Assembly: GCF_014202765.1 (NCBI RefSeq)
Contig: NZ_JACHHN010000001.1
Coordinates: forward strand, 456,118 to 520,117
DNA from: Silvimonas terrae
GTDB taxonomy: Bacteria; Pseudomonadota; Gammaproteobacteria; Burkholderiales; Chitinibacteraceae
Length of the DNA: 64,000 bases
Direction of reading: 5' to 3'
The notes beneath the pieces are model-generated. The model searched no databases. It saw only the letters and a list, made by a program, of their open reading frames with translations, and was not told the DNA's origin. Position numbers and translations under genes: made by a program. Shown one piece after another: positions 1 through 8,847 of the stretch (position 1 is the stretch's first letter; each line of letters starts with the position of its first letter).

Positions 1-624
1 GCCCTCTGCGCGCGCCTTGAGTTGTTCCAGCGCGCTTCTGGCGTCTCGCGTGTGCTCAAACACCCGCTGCGAGATCAAGCCGTAGACCTCGGTTCCGGTC
101 AGTTGCTCCAGCAACGCAGCCCGCTCGTTGGCATCGGCCTGTAAAAAGGCGGCAAACCCGCCCTGGGCCAGCAACATGGATTTGGTAAAGCGGCCAAAAT
201 CCAGCCCGGTGATGGACTCGGTCAGCCGCAGTTTGTCGTTGATGCGGGTCGCCAGGATGTTGCCCTCGCCATCGGCCAGTTCCACCACGGGCGCTTGCAG
301 GGCACCATCAACCTTGTCGCGGGAGCGGCGCTGGCTCCAGAACGCGCGGTAGCGTTTGCCTTTGACTTCAAATTCCACTTCCGCCAGACAATCTGCAGTG
401 TGGCGGGTCATCACCTCATTGGTCTTGGCGGAGATGACTTCCATTCGTGGCGTCTGGTGATACAGCGCCAGGCACAGGGCATCCAGCAGCGTGGTCTTGC
501 CGGCACCGGTCGGGCCGGTAATGGCAAACAGGCCGTTATGGTGAAACGGCGCTGCTGTGAAGTCGATCTTGAACTCGCCTTTGAGCGAATTGAGGTTCTT
601 GAGCCGTAGCGTGAGGATTTTCAT
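1..624 (-). CDS. sbcC: Exonuclease SbcC, N-terminal part (cut by window edge)
   Basis: This is the large ATPase subunit of the SbcCD nuclease, an SMC/Rad50-like cytoplasmic complex that cleaves hairpins and processes DNA double-strand ends. Only the first 208 codons are inside the window; the coiled coil and the C-terminal half lie beyond position 1. The start reads MKILTLRLKNLNSLKGEF, and a Walker A motif GPTGAGKTT sits at about residues 37-45. It is followed by the Rad50-type Q-loop region (KSMLLAQGGFAAFL). The start ATG (624-622) overlaps the sbcD stop in an ATGA arrangement, so the two genes are translationally coupled, with sbcD upstream. The identification is secure; completeness cannot be judged. 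Confidence 0.95.
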   Translation of the reverse strand, partial: MKILTLRLKNLNSLKGEFKIDFTAAPFHHNGLFAITGPTGAGKTTLLDALCLALYHQTPRMEVISAKTNEVMTRHTADCLAEVEFEVKGKRYRAFWSQRRSRDKVDGALQAPVVELADGEGNILATRINDKLRLTESITGLDFGRFTKSMLLAQGGFAAFLQADANERAALLEQLTGTEVYGLISQRVFEHTRDARSALEQLKARAEG

Positions 625-1838
625 ACGCCAGGCTCCGTCAGTTCTGCCACCACCTGGCGGTAACGGGCCTTGAGTTTGTCTTGCAAATCATCGGCCAGCG
701 TTTCTGCTGCCATGCGTTGGGCAAACACGTCATCCGGGCTGAGTTCGTCCAGCGTTTCTTTGGCCTCGCTGTGCAAGGCGGCGCTGGCCTCCTTGCGTTC
801 CCGGCGCAAGCGCAAGACTTCGACGGGTAACCCGGCACAGATTTCGTCAACCCGGATTTGCAGGTCGCTCAGGTAATCGTCAGCGCTGATAACGACTTCC
901 AGCCACACCGGGGTGGCTACGCTGCCGGCCACTGCGGCTTTGGCAATGGCGCCAGGCAGGTCGGCCAGATTGCCGCGCACGCTGGCCAGAGGCTGAAAAC
1001 AGGGAATGGCCAATGGCGTGATCTGGTGCAGACCGGTGTCATCCAGTTCGACCAGCAGCATTTGTTTGGCCTGGTTGGCCTCGTCAAAGCTCAAGGCAAT
1101 GGGGGAGCCGCAGTAGCGAATGTGCGGCTGACCGCAATCCTGCGGCCGGTGAATATGGCCCAGCGCAATGTAATCGGCCGGTGGGAAGGCATCGGCCGGG
1201 TAAGCCTTCAGGCTGCCGACATAGATTTCCCGTACCGATTCACTGGCGCTGGCGCCCACCACGGCCAGATGCCCGGTGGCCACGATCGGCAAATGGCCGC
1301 CAAGTGCCTGGCATTGGGCTTGAGCCCGTTGCCAGGTGGTCTGGTAAAGCGTGTGGATGGCCTCTTGCAGATTTTGCTGCTTTTCATCCGCACTCTGGCC
1401 CGGCTGGCTTTGCAGCACTTCACGCGGGCGAATGTACGGAATGGCGCACAACAGCGCACCCGGTTGCCCATTGCGCTGATGCAGCAGGATGACTTGTTCA
1501 TCCAGATCCTCCGCCACGCCGGGAATAACGCTGGTGCCGAGGCGTGCCAGCAGGGTTTTGCTTTCGGCCAGGGTGGCGACGGAATCATGGTTGCCCGCCA
1601 GGATCACCAGATGCGCACCCAGATCATGCAGACGCACAATCAGGCTGCTGTACAACTCGCGGGCATAGCTGGGCGGTGCGCCGGTATCGAAGATATCGCC
1701 GGCAATCAGCACAGCGTCGATCTGGTGCTCAGTGACCTGCGCCAGCAACCAGTTGATCAGGGCGTGGTGTTCTGCCTGGCGCGTCTTGCCCATGAAATGC
1801 TGACCAAGATGCCAGTCTGAGGTGTGCAGTATCCGCAT
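621..1838 (-). CDS. sbcD: Exonuclease SbcD
   Basis: This is the metallophosphoesterase (nuclease) subunit of SbcCD, 405 residues, the usual family length. The N-terminus MRILHTSDWHLGQ gives the first metal motif (D8, H10). Further calcineurin-type motifs are AGDIFD (D48), GNHDS (residues 82-86) and a late GHIHRPQ. SbcD supplies the Mn-dependent 3'-5' exonuclease and hairpin endonuclease activity, and SbcC supplies ATP-driven DNA tethering. The gene is first in an sbcD-sbcC operon on the minus strand with a 4-base stop/start overlap. The next gene upstream is 290 bp away, across a paired repeat. Confidence 0.97.
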   Translation of the reverse strand: MRILHTSDWHLGQHFMGKTRQAEHHALINWLLAQVTEHQIDAVLIAGDIFDTGAPPSYARELYSSLIVRLHDLGAHLVILAGNHDSVATLAESKTLLARLGTSVIPGVAEDLDEQVILLHQRNGQPGALLCAIPYIRPREVLQSQPGQSADEKQQNLQEAIHTLYQTTWQRAQAQCQALGGHLPIVATGHLAVVGASASESVREIYVGSLKAYPADAFPPADYIALGHIHRPQDCGQPHIRYCGSPIALSFDEANQAKQMLLVELDDTGLHQITPLAIPCFQPLASVRGNLADLPGAIAKAAVAGSVATPVWLEVVISADDYLSDLQIRVDEICAGLPVEVLRLRRERKEASAALHSEAKETLDELSPDDVFAQRMAAETLADDLQDKLKARYRQVVAELTEPGV

Positions 1839-1955
1839 GCGCGGCGAGGGCCTTGTGGGGAAAGGGGCGGGGTGGGGGTGATTTTACGTGCGGCGGCAGG
1901 GGCGTGCCAGCGCGGCGTGGTACACGGGCAGAGCGTGGTCAGGAAAGTGTCGTGG

Positions 1956-2058
1956 GCCGGATGAAGCAAAGCGGGAATCCAGGGGCTATGTTGGGCAGAA
2001 CCTGTCATCAATGCCACCCCGGATTCCCGGCCCGGCGGCCCTTCATCCGGGCTACGGG
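1956..2058. repeat. Repeat family A, inverted pair
   Basis: Two half-elements face each other: CCGGATGAAGCAAAGCGGG at the left and ATTCCCGGCCCG...TTCATCCGGGCTACG at the right, about 25 bp apart. The same half-element (consensus GTAGCCCGGATGAAGC then GGGAATCCGGGG) recurs at about eight places in the window. It occupies most of the sbcD-lipoprotein gap (1839-2125); nothing else is evident there. Confidence 0.8.
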
Positions 2059-2125
2059 GGCCTGCGCACAAACAAGCGGCTGTTGCACGGTGTGGTTTTT
2101 AAAAACGCCCACCACCTGGCACAGC

Positions 2126-2542
2126 TCATTTGTACTTGATCGCCACCCCGATCAGCTTGCGGCCGGTAATGGTGTCCACGCTACGCCCCCACCACGGGCC
2201 GGAAACCCAGACCCCTGTAGGCTCGATCCGGTCCAGCACCACCACCACGGCATCTGCGCCCAGTTTTGCACCTTCAGAACGCACCCTGGCTTCAATCTCC
2301 TCGACTGGCGGGGCGGGTTCTGTCGATGCTTCGATATTGATCTCGCCCAGGCGATCAAACGGCCGTGTGGGTTCAGCGCGCAAAATCTGCACACTGTCCG
2401 GCGCAGTAGCGGCAGGGCGCGGTGCGCCGACGTACTGGGTACTGGTTCCGGTTACCGAGGCGCAGCCGGCCAGCATGGCTAGCACGCCGGATAACAGCGC
2501 AATCGTTAGCGGGCGGGGAAAACGAGATGTTGTCGGGGTCAT
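2126..2542 (-). CDS. Putative lipoprotein of unknown function
   Basis: The 138-residue product has a lipoprotein signal peptide: a short basic start, a hydrophobic stretch and the lipobox LAGC with the acylated Cys at residue 27. The mature part contains a segment on the pattern GAKLGADAVVVVLDRIE, similar in style to small envelope lipoproteins that carry a heavy-metal-binding-like or YbjQ-like fold; I cannot name the family. The ATG at 2542 was preferred over an upstream TTG because AGGA lies nine bases before it. The gene stands alone between sbcD and a divergently oriented peptidase gene. No partner or pathway can be inferred. Confidence 0.75.
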   Translation of the reverse strand: MTPTTSRFPRPLTIALLSGVLAMLAGCASVTGTSTQYVGAPRPAATAPDSVQILRAEPTRPFDRLGEINIEASTEPAPPVEEIEARVRSEGAKLGADAVVVVLDRIEPTGVWVSGPWWGRSVDTITGRKLIGVAIKYK

Positions 2543-2854
2543 GGCCCGTGTCCTCAAATCAAGGTGGCAAGACTGGCGCTACCGGATAGGCACACCAGCG
2601 GGTTTGCGCAGCGGACGGCTCTGTTATTGTCTGCTCAAGCAGCCTGGCAGATGAGGCCAGGCTTTGCCAGGGCGTGACCATGCAACGGGGCAAGGGGCGG
2701 TTTTATTCCACCGGCTGGCAGCATATATGACACACACATGAAGGGCGGATGCGTGTAGCGGTGCGGGCTCTGGCAGAATCGACGGGTTTTTTTGCCGCAC
2801 GGCACCGTCACCCGGTGTTGCTGCAAGTCCCTGACCCTTATCAAGAGTCCGCTC

Positions 2855-4732
2855 ATGAAATTGACCGTTCTTGCCGCCACGCTGGCTGTGGCGTTGTTGT
2901 CCGCTGCCACGACCACTGCACAAACCACTACCTCCGCTGTCGCCGCCCCAACCAACCCACCCGCTGTGTGGGATTTGACCGGGCTGTACCCGACAACCGC
3001 CGCATGGGATGCGGAACGCCTGGCCATTTTGGCCGAATTCCCCAAGCTTAAGGCCCGCCAGGGCACGCTGGGCAAAGACCCGCAAAGCCTGGCCGCTGCC
3101 CTGCAAGAGATGTTCGACCTGCGCCGTCGCATGTGGCGCATGGAGGTCTACGCCAGCCTGCAAGCCGATGCCAATACCCAGGATGACGCTGCCCAATCGC
3201 GCGCGCAACAGGCGTATTCGGTCGATGCCCAGCTTGATGAGGCCGCCTCGTTCATCAATCCGGAGATTGCCGCCATGGGTGCGGACAAGATCACGGCCTG
3301 GCTCAAGCAAGAGCCGGCGCTGGGGCAGTTCTCCTATTTTATCCAGACGGCTCTGCGCCTGACTCCGCATACGCTCGATGCCCAGTCAGAAGCGCTGCTG
3401 GCCGCTGCCCAGCGGCCGCTGGAGGGTACGCGCAATGTGTTCGACCTGCTGACCAATGCCGATCTGCCGTTCCCCAAGATCACCGTGCGCGGCAAGACGT
3501 ACACGCTGGATCAAGAAACCTATGTTTTGCTGCGGGCCGATACCGACCCCAAGGTACGCCAGCAGGTATTCAAGGCATTCTGGACCGTGTTCAAGGCGTA
3601 TGAACGCACGCTGGGGGCCAGCTACGCCGCGCACATCCGCGGGGAAATCTTCAAAGCCAACGCCCGTCATTACCCCAGCGTGCTGGATATGAAGCTGGCC
3701 AATGAGAACACGCCGGATACCGTCTACAAAACGCTGATCGCCGAGACCAACGCCGGCCTGCCGACGCTGCATCGTTACCTCAAGCTGCGCACGCGCCTGT
3801 TGGGGCTCAAGCAAGCCGGTTACCCGGATGTGTATGTGCCGTTGACCACCAAGTCACCGCGTTACACCCTGGCACAGGCCGAAGCCACCACGCTCAAGGC
3901 CGTGGCACCGCTGGGGCAGGATTACGTGAACACGCTGGCGACCTCGTTTGGTCAGAGCTGGATGCACGCCCAACCGCAACGCGGCAAGCAGTCTGGTGCG
4001 TACATGAACGGCGTGGCGTATGACGTGCACCCGTTTGTGCTGATGACCTTCAACGGCGACTACGAAAGCATGTCCACCGTAGCGCATGAGTGGGGTCATG
4101 CCATGCACTCGGTGCTGGCGAACAAGGCACAACCGTTCCCGACGGCGGATTACTCCATCTTCGTGGCGGAGATTCCGTCGACCACCAACGAGATGCTGCT
4201 GGCCGATTACGTGGCCACCCACGCCACCACCAAGGCAGAGAAAGTCTTTGCGCTGAACCAGGAACTGGAACTATTGCGCGCCACTTTCTTCCGTCAGGCC
4301 ATGTTTGCCGAGTTTGAATTCAAGTCTCATGAAGCGCTGGAACAAGACAAGGCGCTGGCGGGTTCCGACTTCAGCAAGATTTATCTGGACCTGCTGAAGC
4401 GCTACCAGGGTGATGCTGACGGCGTGATGCACATTGACGATCTGTATGGTTCGGAGTGGGAGTTTGTTTCTCACTTCTACAACGATTTCTATGTGTACCA
4501 GTACGCCACGTCCATCAGCGCGGCCGCGTATTTTGCGGAGGGCATCGAGAAGGGTGATCTGGCCTTGCGGGATCGCTACTTCACCATGCTCAAGTCTGGC
4601 GGGTCAGCTGATCCGTACCAGATCGTGAAACGGGCAGGGGTTGATCTGGCTTCGCCGGAGCCTTACCGCGCGGTGATTCGCCGGATGAACAAGGCGATGG
4701 ATGAGATTGAGGCGCTGACGGCGCAGAAGTGA
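2855..4732 (+). CDS. M3-family zinc oligopeptidase, exported (PepF-like)
   Basis: A 625-residue zinc metallopeptidase of family M3, most like oligoendopeptidase F (M3B). The zinc site HEWGH is at residues 411-415, followed by the third-ligand region EIPSTTNE about 25 residues later, in the family arrangement. Unlike cytoplasmic PepF, it starts with a signal peptide (MKLTVLAATLAVALLSAATT, then TAQ), so it probably degrades short peptides in the periplasm or outside the cell. The ATG at 2855 was chosen because it opens directly on the signal peptide; an in-frame start 21 codons earlier would bury it. A hairpin terminator follows at 4774-4804. The gene is monocistronic. Confidence 0.93.
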   Translation: MKLTVLAATLAVALLSAATTTAQTTTSAVAAPTNPPAVWDLTGLYPTTAAWDAERLAILAEFPKLKARQGTLGKDPQSLAAALQEMFDLRRRMWRMEVYASLQADANTQDDAAQSRAQQAYSVDAQLDEAASFINPEIAAMGADKITAWLKQEPALGQFSYFIQTALRLTPHTLDAQSEALLAAAQRPLEGTRNVFDLLTNADLPFPKITVRGKTYTLDQETYVLLRADTDPKVRQQVFKAFWTVFKAYERTLGASYAAHIRGEIFKANARHYPSVLDMKLANENTPDTVYKTLIAETNAGLPTLHRYLKLRTRLLGLKQAGYPDVYVPLTTKSPRYTLAQAEATTLKAVAPLGQDYVNTLATSFGQSWMHAQPQRGKQSGAYMNGVAYDVHPFVLMTFNGDYESMSTVAHEWGHAMHSVLANKAQPFPTADYSIFVAEIPSTTNEMLLADYVATHATTKAEKVFALNQELELLRATFFRQAMFAEFEFKSHEALEQDKALAGSDFSKIYLDLLKRYQGDADGVMHIDDLYGSEWEFVSHFYNDFYVYQYATSISAAAYFAEGIEKGDLALRDRYFTMLKSGGSADPYQIVKRAGVDLASPEPYRAVIRRMNKAMDEIEALTAQK

Positions 4733-4773
4733 TTGCTGTGTCGCCTGTGCGGCGACGGGGTAACTACAAAAGA

Positions 4774-4804
4774 AACGGGCACCGGGAGGTGTCCGTTTTA
4801 TTTT
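4774..4804 (+). terminator. Rho-independent terminator of the M3 peptidase gene
   Basis: A 10-bp stem (AACGGGCACC / GGTGTCCGTT, one G-U pair) with a GGGA loop is followed by TTTTATTTT. It lies 41 bases after the peptidase stop codon. Confidence 0.85.
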
Positions 4805-4842
4805 GTGGGGCGCGGGTGGGCTTTGCTGGTCGTTGCCACTGT

Positions 4843-4884
4843 GTAGCCCGGATGGAGGCCCATCGGGCTGGGAATCCGGGGTGG
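4843..4884. repeat. Repeat family A, single half-element
   Basis: The sequence GTAGCCCGGATGGAGG and then GGGAATCCGGGGTGG, without a facing partner, sits between the peptidase terminator and the end of the minus-strand sugar operon. The other bases of this gap (4805-4955) show nothing recognisable. Confidence 0.7.
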
Positions 4885-4955
4885 CGGGCTTGGTTAATAT
4901 TGTTGTGGATGCTCGCGGTGCAGGGTGGATTTGGAGCCTTGGCGCTAAAACCCCA

Positions 4956-5942
4956 TCACAAACCCGAAGCCCGCAACGTATACCGGATCATCGCCGGTTG
5001 CCCCGGGTGAATCAGCAAACCAGCCCGATCCGCCAGCGGATGCGAGGACGGCGGCGTCAGCACGCGTGCCAGGTCAAAGAAACTGTTCAGCGGTTCCACA
5101 CCCAGGGCGTAATGCCGGCCGGACCACGGCGCAAAAGCGCGGCCGCCGTTGCTGATCCACAAGAGGGCATCGGGTAACTGGCTGGTATCCCAATCGAGTT
5201 CCACTTGTGCTTTCCAGCCAGGATAACGCAATACAAACGGGGGTTTGCAGCCACGCAGTTGCAGTAGTTCTTCCGTGGCAAACGGAAGCGGTAGATGCGT
5301 GATGTCCAGCTTGCCAGTCGTGGCGGGCAGGGCGGTGATGCTGCTGGCGCTGTGATCCGGCAGCAGGCGGGACACGCCGGCTTCGGTCGGTTGCGGATAG
5401 GTGTGTACGCTTTCCACCGGGCAGGCGATCACTTCCAGGCCACTGTGCGGCACAGCAAAAGTGGGGTGCAAGGCCACAGGCAGGCGGATGGGCTGGCGCA
5501 CGTGGATGGTCAACGTTACCGTCAGCGCTGGGCTGTCCGGGTCGGGGCGGATTTCGCGCTCCAGCCGGGCAACGGGGTCGCCGGCCGGGTAGTTGATGGC
5601 GACGGTGAGGGCGTCCGAGGTCTGTTGTACCAGTTGCCATTCATGATTGGCACCATAGCCGTGATCGTGCGGGTTGGCGTCGTCGGCTTTGGGCCAGGTG
5701 GGGTCCGTGTGTTGGGGCGCGTGAGACATGCCGAACGGCACACAGGGCCATTCGCCGCGTAACTGGCGCAAGACACCGGGCCATTGCGGGTCGGGGGTCT
5801 CGCCCCAGGGCGCGATTTGCATGGGCTGAATGCGCTGGCCGTTATCCAGTTCAAACGTCACCGGGGCCAGCATGCCACCCAGTGCCTGGACTGTGGCTTC
5901 GCCCCAGGCCCAGTCGATGGTCCAGTTGTTCAGATTGCCCAT
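4956..5942 (-). CDS. Galactose-mutarotase-superfamily protein (aldose 1-epimerase-like)
   Basis: The 328-residue protein has features of the galactose mutarotase-like beta-sandwich. It has an N-terminal MGNLNNWTIDWAWGEATVQ followed by a long run of short strands, HPTFAVPHSGLEV in the middle (HPTF corresponds to the mutarotase HPxF/N-type catalytic His region) and GVEPLN near the C-terminus (the conserved ligand-binding Glu region). It probably interconverts sugar anomers or binds a sugar in the cytoplasm; no signal peptide is seen. It is the last gene of the sugar operon, and its start overlaps the end of the preceding mutarotase-like gene by 13 bases. Substrate unknown. Confidence 0.75.
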   Translation of the reverse strand: MGNLNNWTIDWAWGEATVQALGGMLAPVTFELDNGQRIQPMQIAPWGETPDPQWPGVLRQLRGEWPCVPFGMSHAPQHTDPTWPKADDANPHDHGYGANHEWQLVQQTSDALTVAINYPAGDPVARLEREIRPDPDSPALTVTLTIHVRQPIRLPVALHPTFAVPHSGLEVIACPVESVHTYPQPTEAGVSRLLPDHSASSITALPATTGKLDITHLPLPFATEELLQLRGCKPPFVLRYPGWKAQVELDWDTSQLPDALLWISNGGRAFAPWSGRHYALGVEPLNSFFDLARVLTPPSSHPLADRAGLLIHPGQPAMIRYTLRASGL

Positions 5943-6856
5943 GCAGCTTCCTCAATGGTGTAGTCCGCGCGCTCGCCGGGGTTCAGGTGTGCCAGCGGGG
6001 CGTGCGTTTCAATTTCCAGGTATGGCGCGTGTGCGGCGTTGAAGACTTCCAGCGGGTGACCATGCGCCCAACTGGCGTGCGCCGGAATGACAGAATTGCG
6101 CTGATAACAGAAGTTGCCTTGTGGCAGGCTGATATCGGCCCAGATTTCGCCATTGTCGCTGTCAAAGCCCACTTTGAATTGCAAGGCTTCATCGCAGACG
6201 ACCTCGGTGCGATGATCCGCCGGCAGCAAGACGCCATGTCGCCACAAATCGGCTACCGGACCTTTGTCCGGCATCAGGTGTACGCCACCGCGCTCATGGT
6301 TAGCACTGGCCGAGCGCGGAACGGAGACCGTGGCGGGGCGCAGCATCATCAGCACATCCCATAGCCCGCAATGCAGGGTCTGTTCGCCCATATTGACCAT
6401 GGCATGATCGATGCGCCACGTACTGCCGCCAGCCGGCAGGGTGATGCGCCGGGTCAGTTGCAGACCGCTGATGCTGTCGATAGGGCTTTGCATTTCGATG
6501 CCCATGCTGGCGTCGTCCAGCCAGGTTTTCGTCACTTGCCAGTTGCCGCTATCGAGCTCCCGATGCGGTTTGCCTTGCGGCCACTGTGTTTCTGGCGCAA
6601 TCCACGTTTTGCCGCCGCCCCAGAGCGGGAAATCCCAATCCACACACAGCGCGGCCCAGCCTGCTGGACTGAAGTCCGGCAACTGGCCGGTCAGGGCGGG
6701 GTTGATATACGCCAGTTGGACATCCTTGACGCTGATGCCCATCAGGCGGCCGCCGATTTGCGGCACGACATGTAGCTTGAGCGGGCCTTGCTCCAGGAGC
6801 CAGGCTTGCCAGCCGTGGAAGGGGGTCTGGATCAGTTGTCGGTGGCTGTTGATCAC
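5930..6856 (-). CDS. Second galactose-mutarotase-superfamily protein (DUF4380-like)
   Basis: A 308-residue protein with a GTG start (AGGACA upstream). The N-terminal half carries VVPQIGGRLMGISV, the usual first motif of mutarotase-like proteins (GGRLxx), followed by NPALTGQLPD and a WDFPLWGGGKTWIAPE segment. This layout is typical of DUF4380-type members, which are often found in sugar or glycoside clusters. The C-terminal HPLEVFNAAHAPYLEIETH carries the conserved Glu expected to act as base. It is translationally coupled to the following mutarotase-like gene. The pair may act on different sugars or on successive intermediates; this is inference. Confidence 0.75.
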   Translation of the reverse strand: MINSHRQLIQTPFHGWQAWLLEQGPLKLHVVPQIGGRLMGISVKDVQLAYINPALTGQLPDFSPAGWAALCVDWDFPLWGGGKTWIAPETQWPQGKPHRELDSGNWQVTKTWLDDASMGIEMQSPIDSISGLQLTRRITLPAGGSTWRIDHAMVNMGEQTLHCGLWDVLMMLRPATVSVPRSASANHERGGVHLMPDKGPVADLWRHGVLLPADHRTEVVCDEALQFKVGFDSDNGEIWADISLPQGNFCYQRNSVIPAHASWAHGHPLEVFNAAHAPYLEIETHAPLAHLNPGERADYTIEEAAWAI

Positions 6857-6883
6857 TGGAGTGTCCTGTTTTGGCGATGTTTT

Positions 6884-7049
6884 TTTTGCGCCTGATGGCG
6901 CGGTTGTTCTGGATGCCGGCCACCGCGGGTATCAAAATGCTTTTCAACCCCGCGCCGAAGGCGCTAATAACCGTTATGGTTCTCGCCAGAGAACGGAGCC
7001 GTCCCGGCTCCAGACTGGATTCCGGCTCAAGGCCGGAATGACGGTGCAT
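6884..7049. repeat. Repeat family E fragment with dRS3-like palindrome
   Basis: This 166-bp stretch in the hydroxyacid dehydrogenase/mutarotase gap contains GCGCCGAAGGCGCTAATAA, shared with the long family E elements at 46.4 and 61.8 kb. It ends in the palindrome GGATTCCGGCTC-AAGGCCGGAATGAC of family C. It lies inside the operon, so it is probably transcribed. Confidence 0.65.
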
Positions 7050-7056
7050 TCCGACA

Positions 7057-8085
7057 TCAACTCTTGCTCACCGGCTTGCTCCGAAACATCGCCACCGTCT
7101 CCGGCTGTGCCACCTTGCACATGATCGGCGGCAGGCCGCGCGCAATCAACTCGGCATCGGCTACCGTGCGTTTGCCAATCTGGCGCAACGCTTCGTCCAT
7201 TGCCCCGGCTTGATGCGGCGATAACAGCACATTGTCACCACGACGGGCGCGGTGATCGGCTGGCACCGGTTCTTGCGGGAAGACGTCGGTCGCCACGCGG
7301 ATATGGCCGCTTTCGGCGGCGTCCAGCATGGCTTCAAAGTCCACCACACCGGCGCGGCTGACCAGGATCAGCGATGCACCCTTGGGCATGCTGGCAAAGG
7401 CATCCGCCCCCAGGAAGCCCTGGTTTTGCGAGGTCACACCGGCCACTACAAAGGTGATTTGCGACTGTTGCAATACTTCGTCCAGCGACGCAGCCTGGCA
7501 GCCAAAACTGGCAATGTAATCCGCCGGCAACCACGGGTCGAACGCGCGGATGGTGGGGTTGAACGGGGCCAGCAGCGGCACGATGGCGCGGCCCAGATCA
7601 CCAAAGCCGATAAAGCCGATGTTCTGCCGATGCAGCGAGTACGCATCGCGGTTGGCGTCCAGACCGTATTTTTCCGTGTTATTGCGGAAATACCGGTCAG
7701 AACGGCTGATGCCACGCGCCAGATCAATGGCCATGCCCAGCGCGGCTTCCGCCACGGGTTCGGCAAACACCGGGCTGACGTTCAGCACACGAATGCCCCG
7801 GCTCATGGCGTAGTCGTAATCGATATTGGGCAAGAAGTTGCCTTCGACATTGATGATGGCGCGCAGGTGCGGTGCGCGTTCCAGCCGGGCACGCGGCAGG
7901 TCGATCTGGCCGATGATGATCTCAACATTGGGCGCCAGGTCGTTGAACTGGGCATCGGTGAGCGCGGCGGCATCGTTCTGGATCACCAGATTGCCCAGCG
8001 CTTTCAGGCGGGCCAGATCGTCCGCGTCAAAAATATCCGCCACCTGGCGTGGGGAGGGGACAAGCAGGATGGTTTTGTCAGACAT
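7057..8085 (-). CDS. D-isomer-specific 2-hydroxyacid dehydrogenase (NAD-dependent)
   Basis: A 342-residue cytoplasmic oxidoreductase. The Rossmann motif GFGDLG is at residues 160-165, and the catalytic triad of the family is present: Arg244 in LVSRAGVVD, Glu272 in FPQEPVP and His291 in LSPHQAG. It should reduce or oxidise a 2-keto/2-hydroxy acid, as glyoxylate, hydroxypyruvate or phosphoglycerate dehydrogenases do. The ATG at 8085 has a strong AAGGAG six bases upstream and opens on MSDKTILLVPSP; a longer reading upstream overlaps the HAD gene and is not supported. Its place in the sugar operon suggests that sugar breakdown yields a hydroxy acid. The substrate is not known. Confidence 0.9.
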   Translation of the reverse strand: MSDKTILLVPSPRQVADIFDADDLARLKALGNLVIQNDAAALTDAQFNDLAPNVEIIIGQIDLPRARLERAPHLRAIINVEGNFLPNIDYDYAMSRGIRVLNVSPVFAEPVAEAALGMAIDLARGISRSDRYFRNNTEKYGLDANRDAYSLHRQNIGFIGFGDLGRAIVPLLAPFNPTIRAFDPWLPADYIASFGCQAASLDEVLQQSQITFVVAGVTSQNQGFLGADAFASMPKGASLILVSRAGVVDFEAMLDAAESGHIRVATDVFPQEPVPADHRARRGDNVLLSPHQAGAMDEALRQIGKRTVADAELIARGLPPIMCKVAQPETVAMFRSKPVSKS

Positions 8086-8149
8086 ATCGAACTCCTTGAT
8101 CCGGTGGCCGGACGTTTGTTGTATTCGTTTGTTGTACTGGATGAGCGGG

Positions 8150-8773
8150 TTACAGGGGCAGGCCCAGGGTGCGCAGGTGCTGGGCGGTTTGCGCTGCCGC
8201 AGTGTGATGGATGCCTTGCCAGCCAAAGCGTGTGGCGGCTTCGGCGTTGATCCGGGTATCGTCGATGAAGGCGATTTCTTGCGGCGTGATATCACGCAGA
8301 TCCATGGCAATGCGCTCATGGGTGAGCTGGTACAGCGGCAAAGCCGGTTTGGCCATGCCTTCCTGGCCGGATACCACAATGCGGCGGAAGCCTTGCAAAA
8401 ACGGGTAGTGCGTGAGCGCATACGGCCAGGTTTCGGCGGCCCAGTTGGTCAGGGCGTAGACCGGAATCCCCGCGGCGCGCAGACCGTCAAAAATAGCCAT
8501 ACCATCGGCCAGGGTGCCTTTGAGCATGTCTGGCCAGCGCTGATAAAACAGGCGGATCAATAACTCGTACTGTGGGTGGCTGGCCGCCAGTTCTTCCGTA
8601 CCGTCTTGCAGGCTTTGGCCGGCGTCTTGCCGCAAGCGCCAGGCGCCATTGCAGACATGACCCAGAAAGTGTTTGCGCTCGGTCTCGTCCGGGATCAGTT
8701 CGCGGTAGACGTATTCGGCATCCCAATCGAACAGCACGCCACCCAGATCGAAAACAACGGCTTTGATTGCCAT
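8150..8773 (-). CDS. HAD-family phosphatase (HAD-IA, YihX-like)
   Basis: A 207-residue HAD hydrolase. Motif I is VVFDLGGVLFDW, the variant in which the second Asp is replaced by Gly, as in YihX-type sugar-phosphate phosphatases. Motif II is YALTNW, Lys of motif III is in GMAKP, and motif IV is AFIDDTRIN. A helical cap lies between motifs I and II. It probably dephosphorylates a small sugar phosphate in the cytoplasm. The ATG at 8773 has GGAAC upstream; a second ATG four codons earlier is possible. An intrinsic terminator stands just before this gene, so it may be transcribed partly from read-through or from its own promoter. Confidence 0.88.
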   Translation of the reverse strand: MAIKAVVFDLGGVLFDWDAEYVYRELIPDETERKHFLGHVCNGAWRLRQDAGQSLQDGTEELAASHPQYELLIRLFYQRWPDMLKGTLADGMAIFDGLRAAGIPVYALTNWAAETWPYALTHYPFLQGFRRIVVSGQEGMAKPALPLYQLTHERIAMDLRDITPQEIAFIDDTRINAEAATRFGWQGIHHTAAAQTAQHLRTLGLPL

Positions 8774-8784
8774 GATGAGTTCCA

Positions 8785-8817
8785 CAAAAAAAGCGGGCTG
8801 GCGGCACCGCCAGCCCG
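8785..8817 (-). terminator. Terminator behind the sugar ABC permease gene
   Basis: An 11-bp perfect stem (CGGGCTGGCGG / CCGCCAGCCCG) is followed, on the minus strand, by eight T residues. It separates the transporter genes from the HAD/dehydrogenase/mutarotase genes and would give lower expression downstream. Confidence 0.88.
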
Positions 8818-8847
8818 GTAAGACAACAGCCTGAGGAGGAAAGCGGC

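Noticed and set aside
858-1820. 320-codon plus-strand frame over sbcD
   Set aside because: Antisense to sbcD; no motif support.
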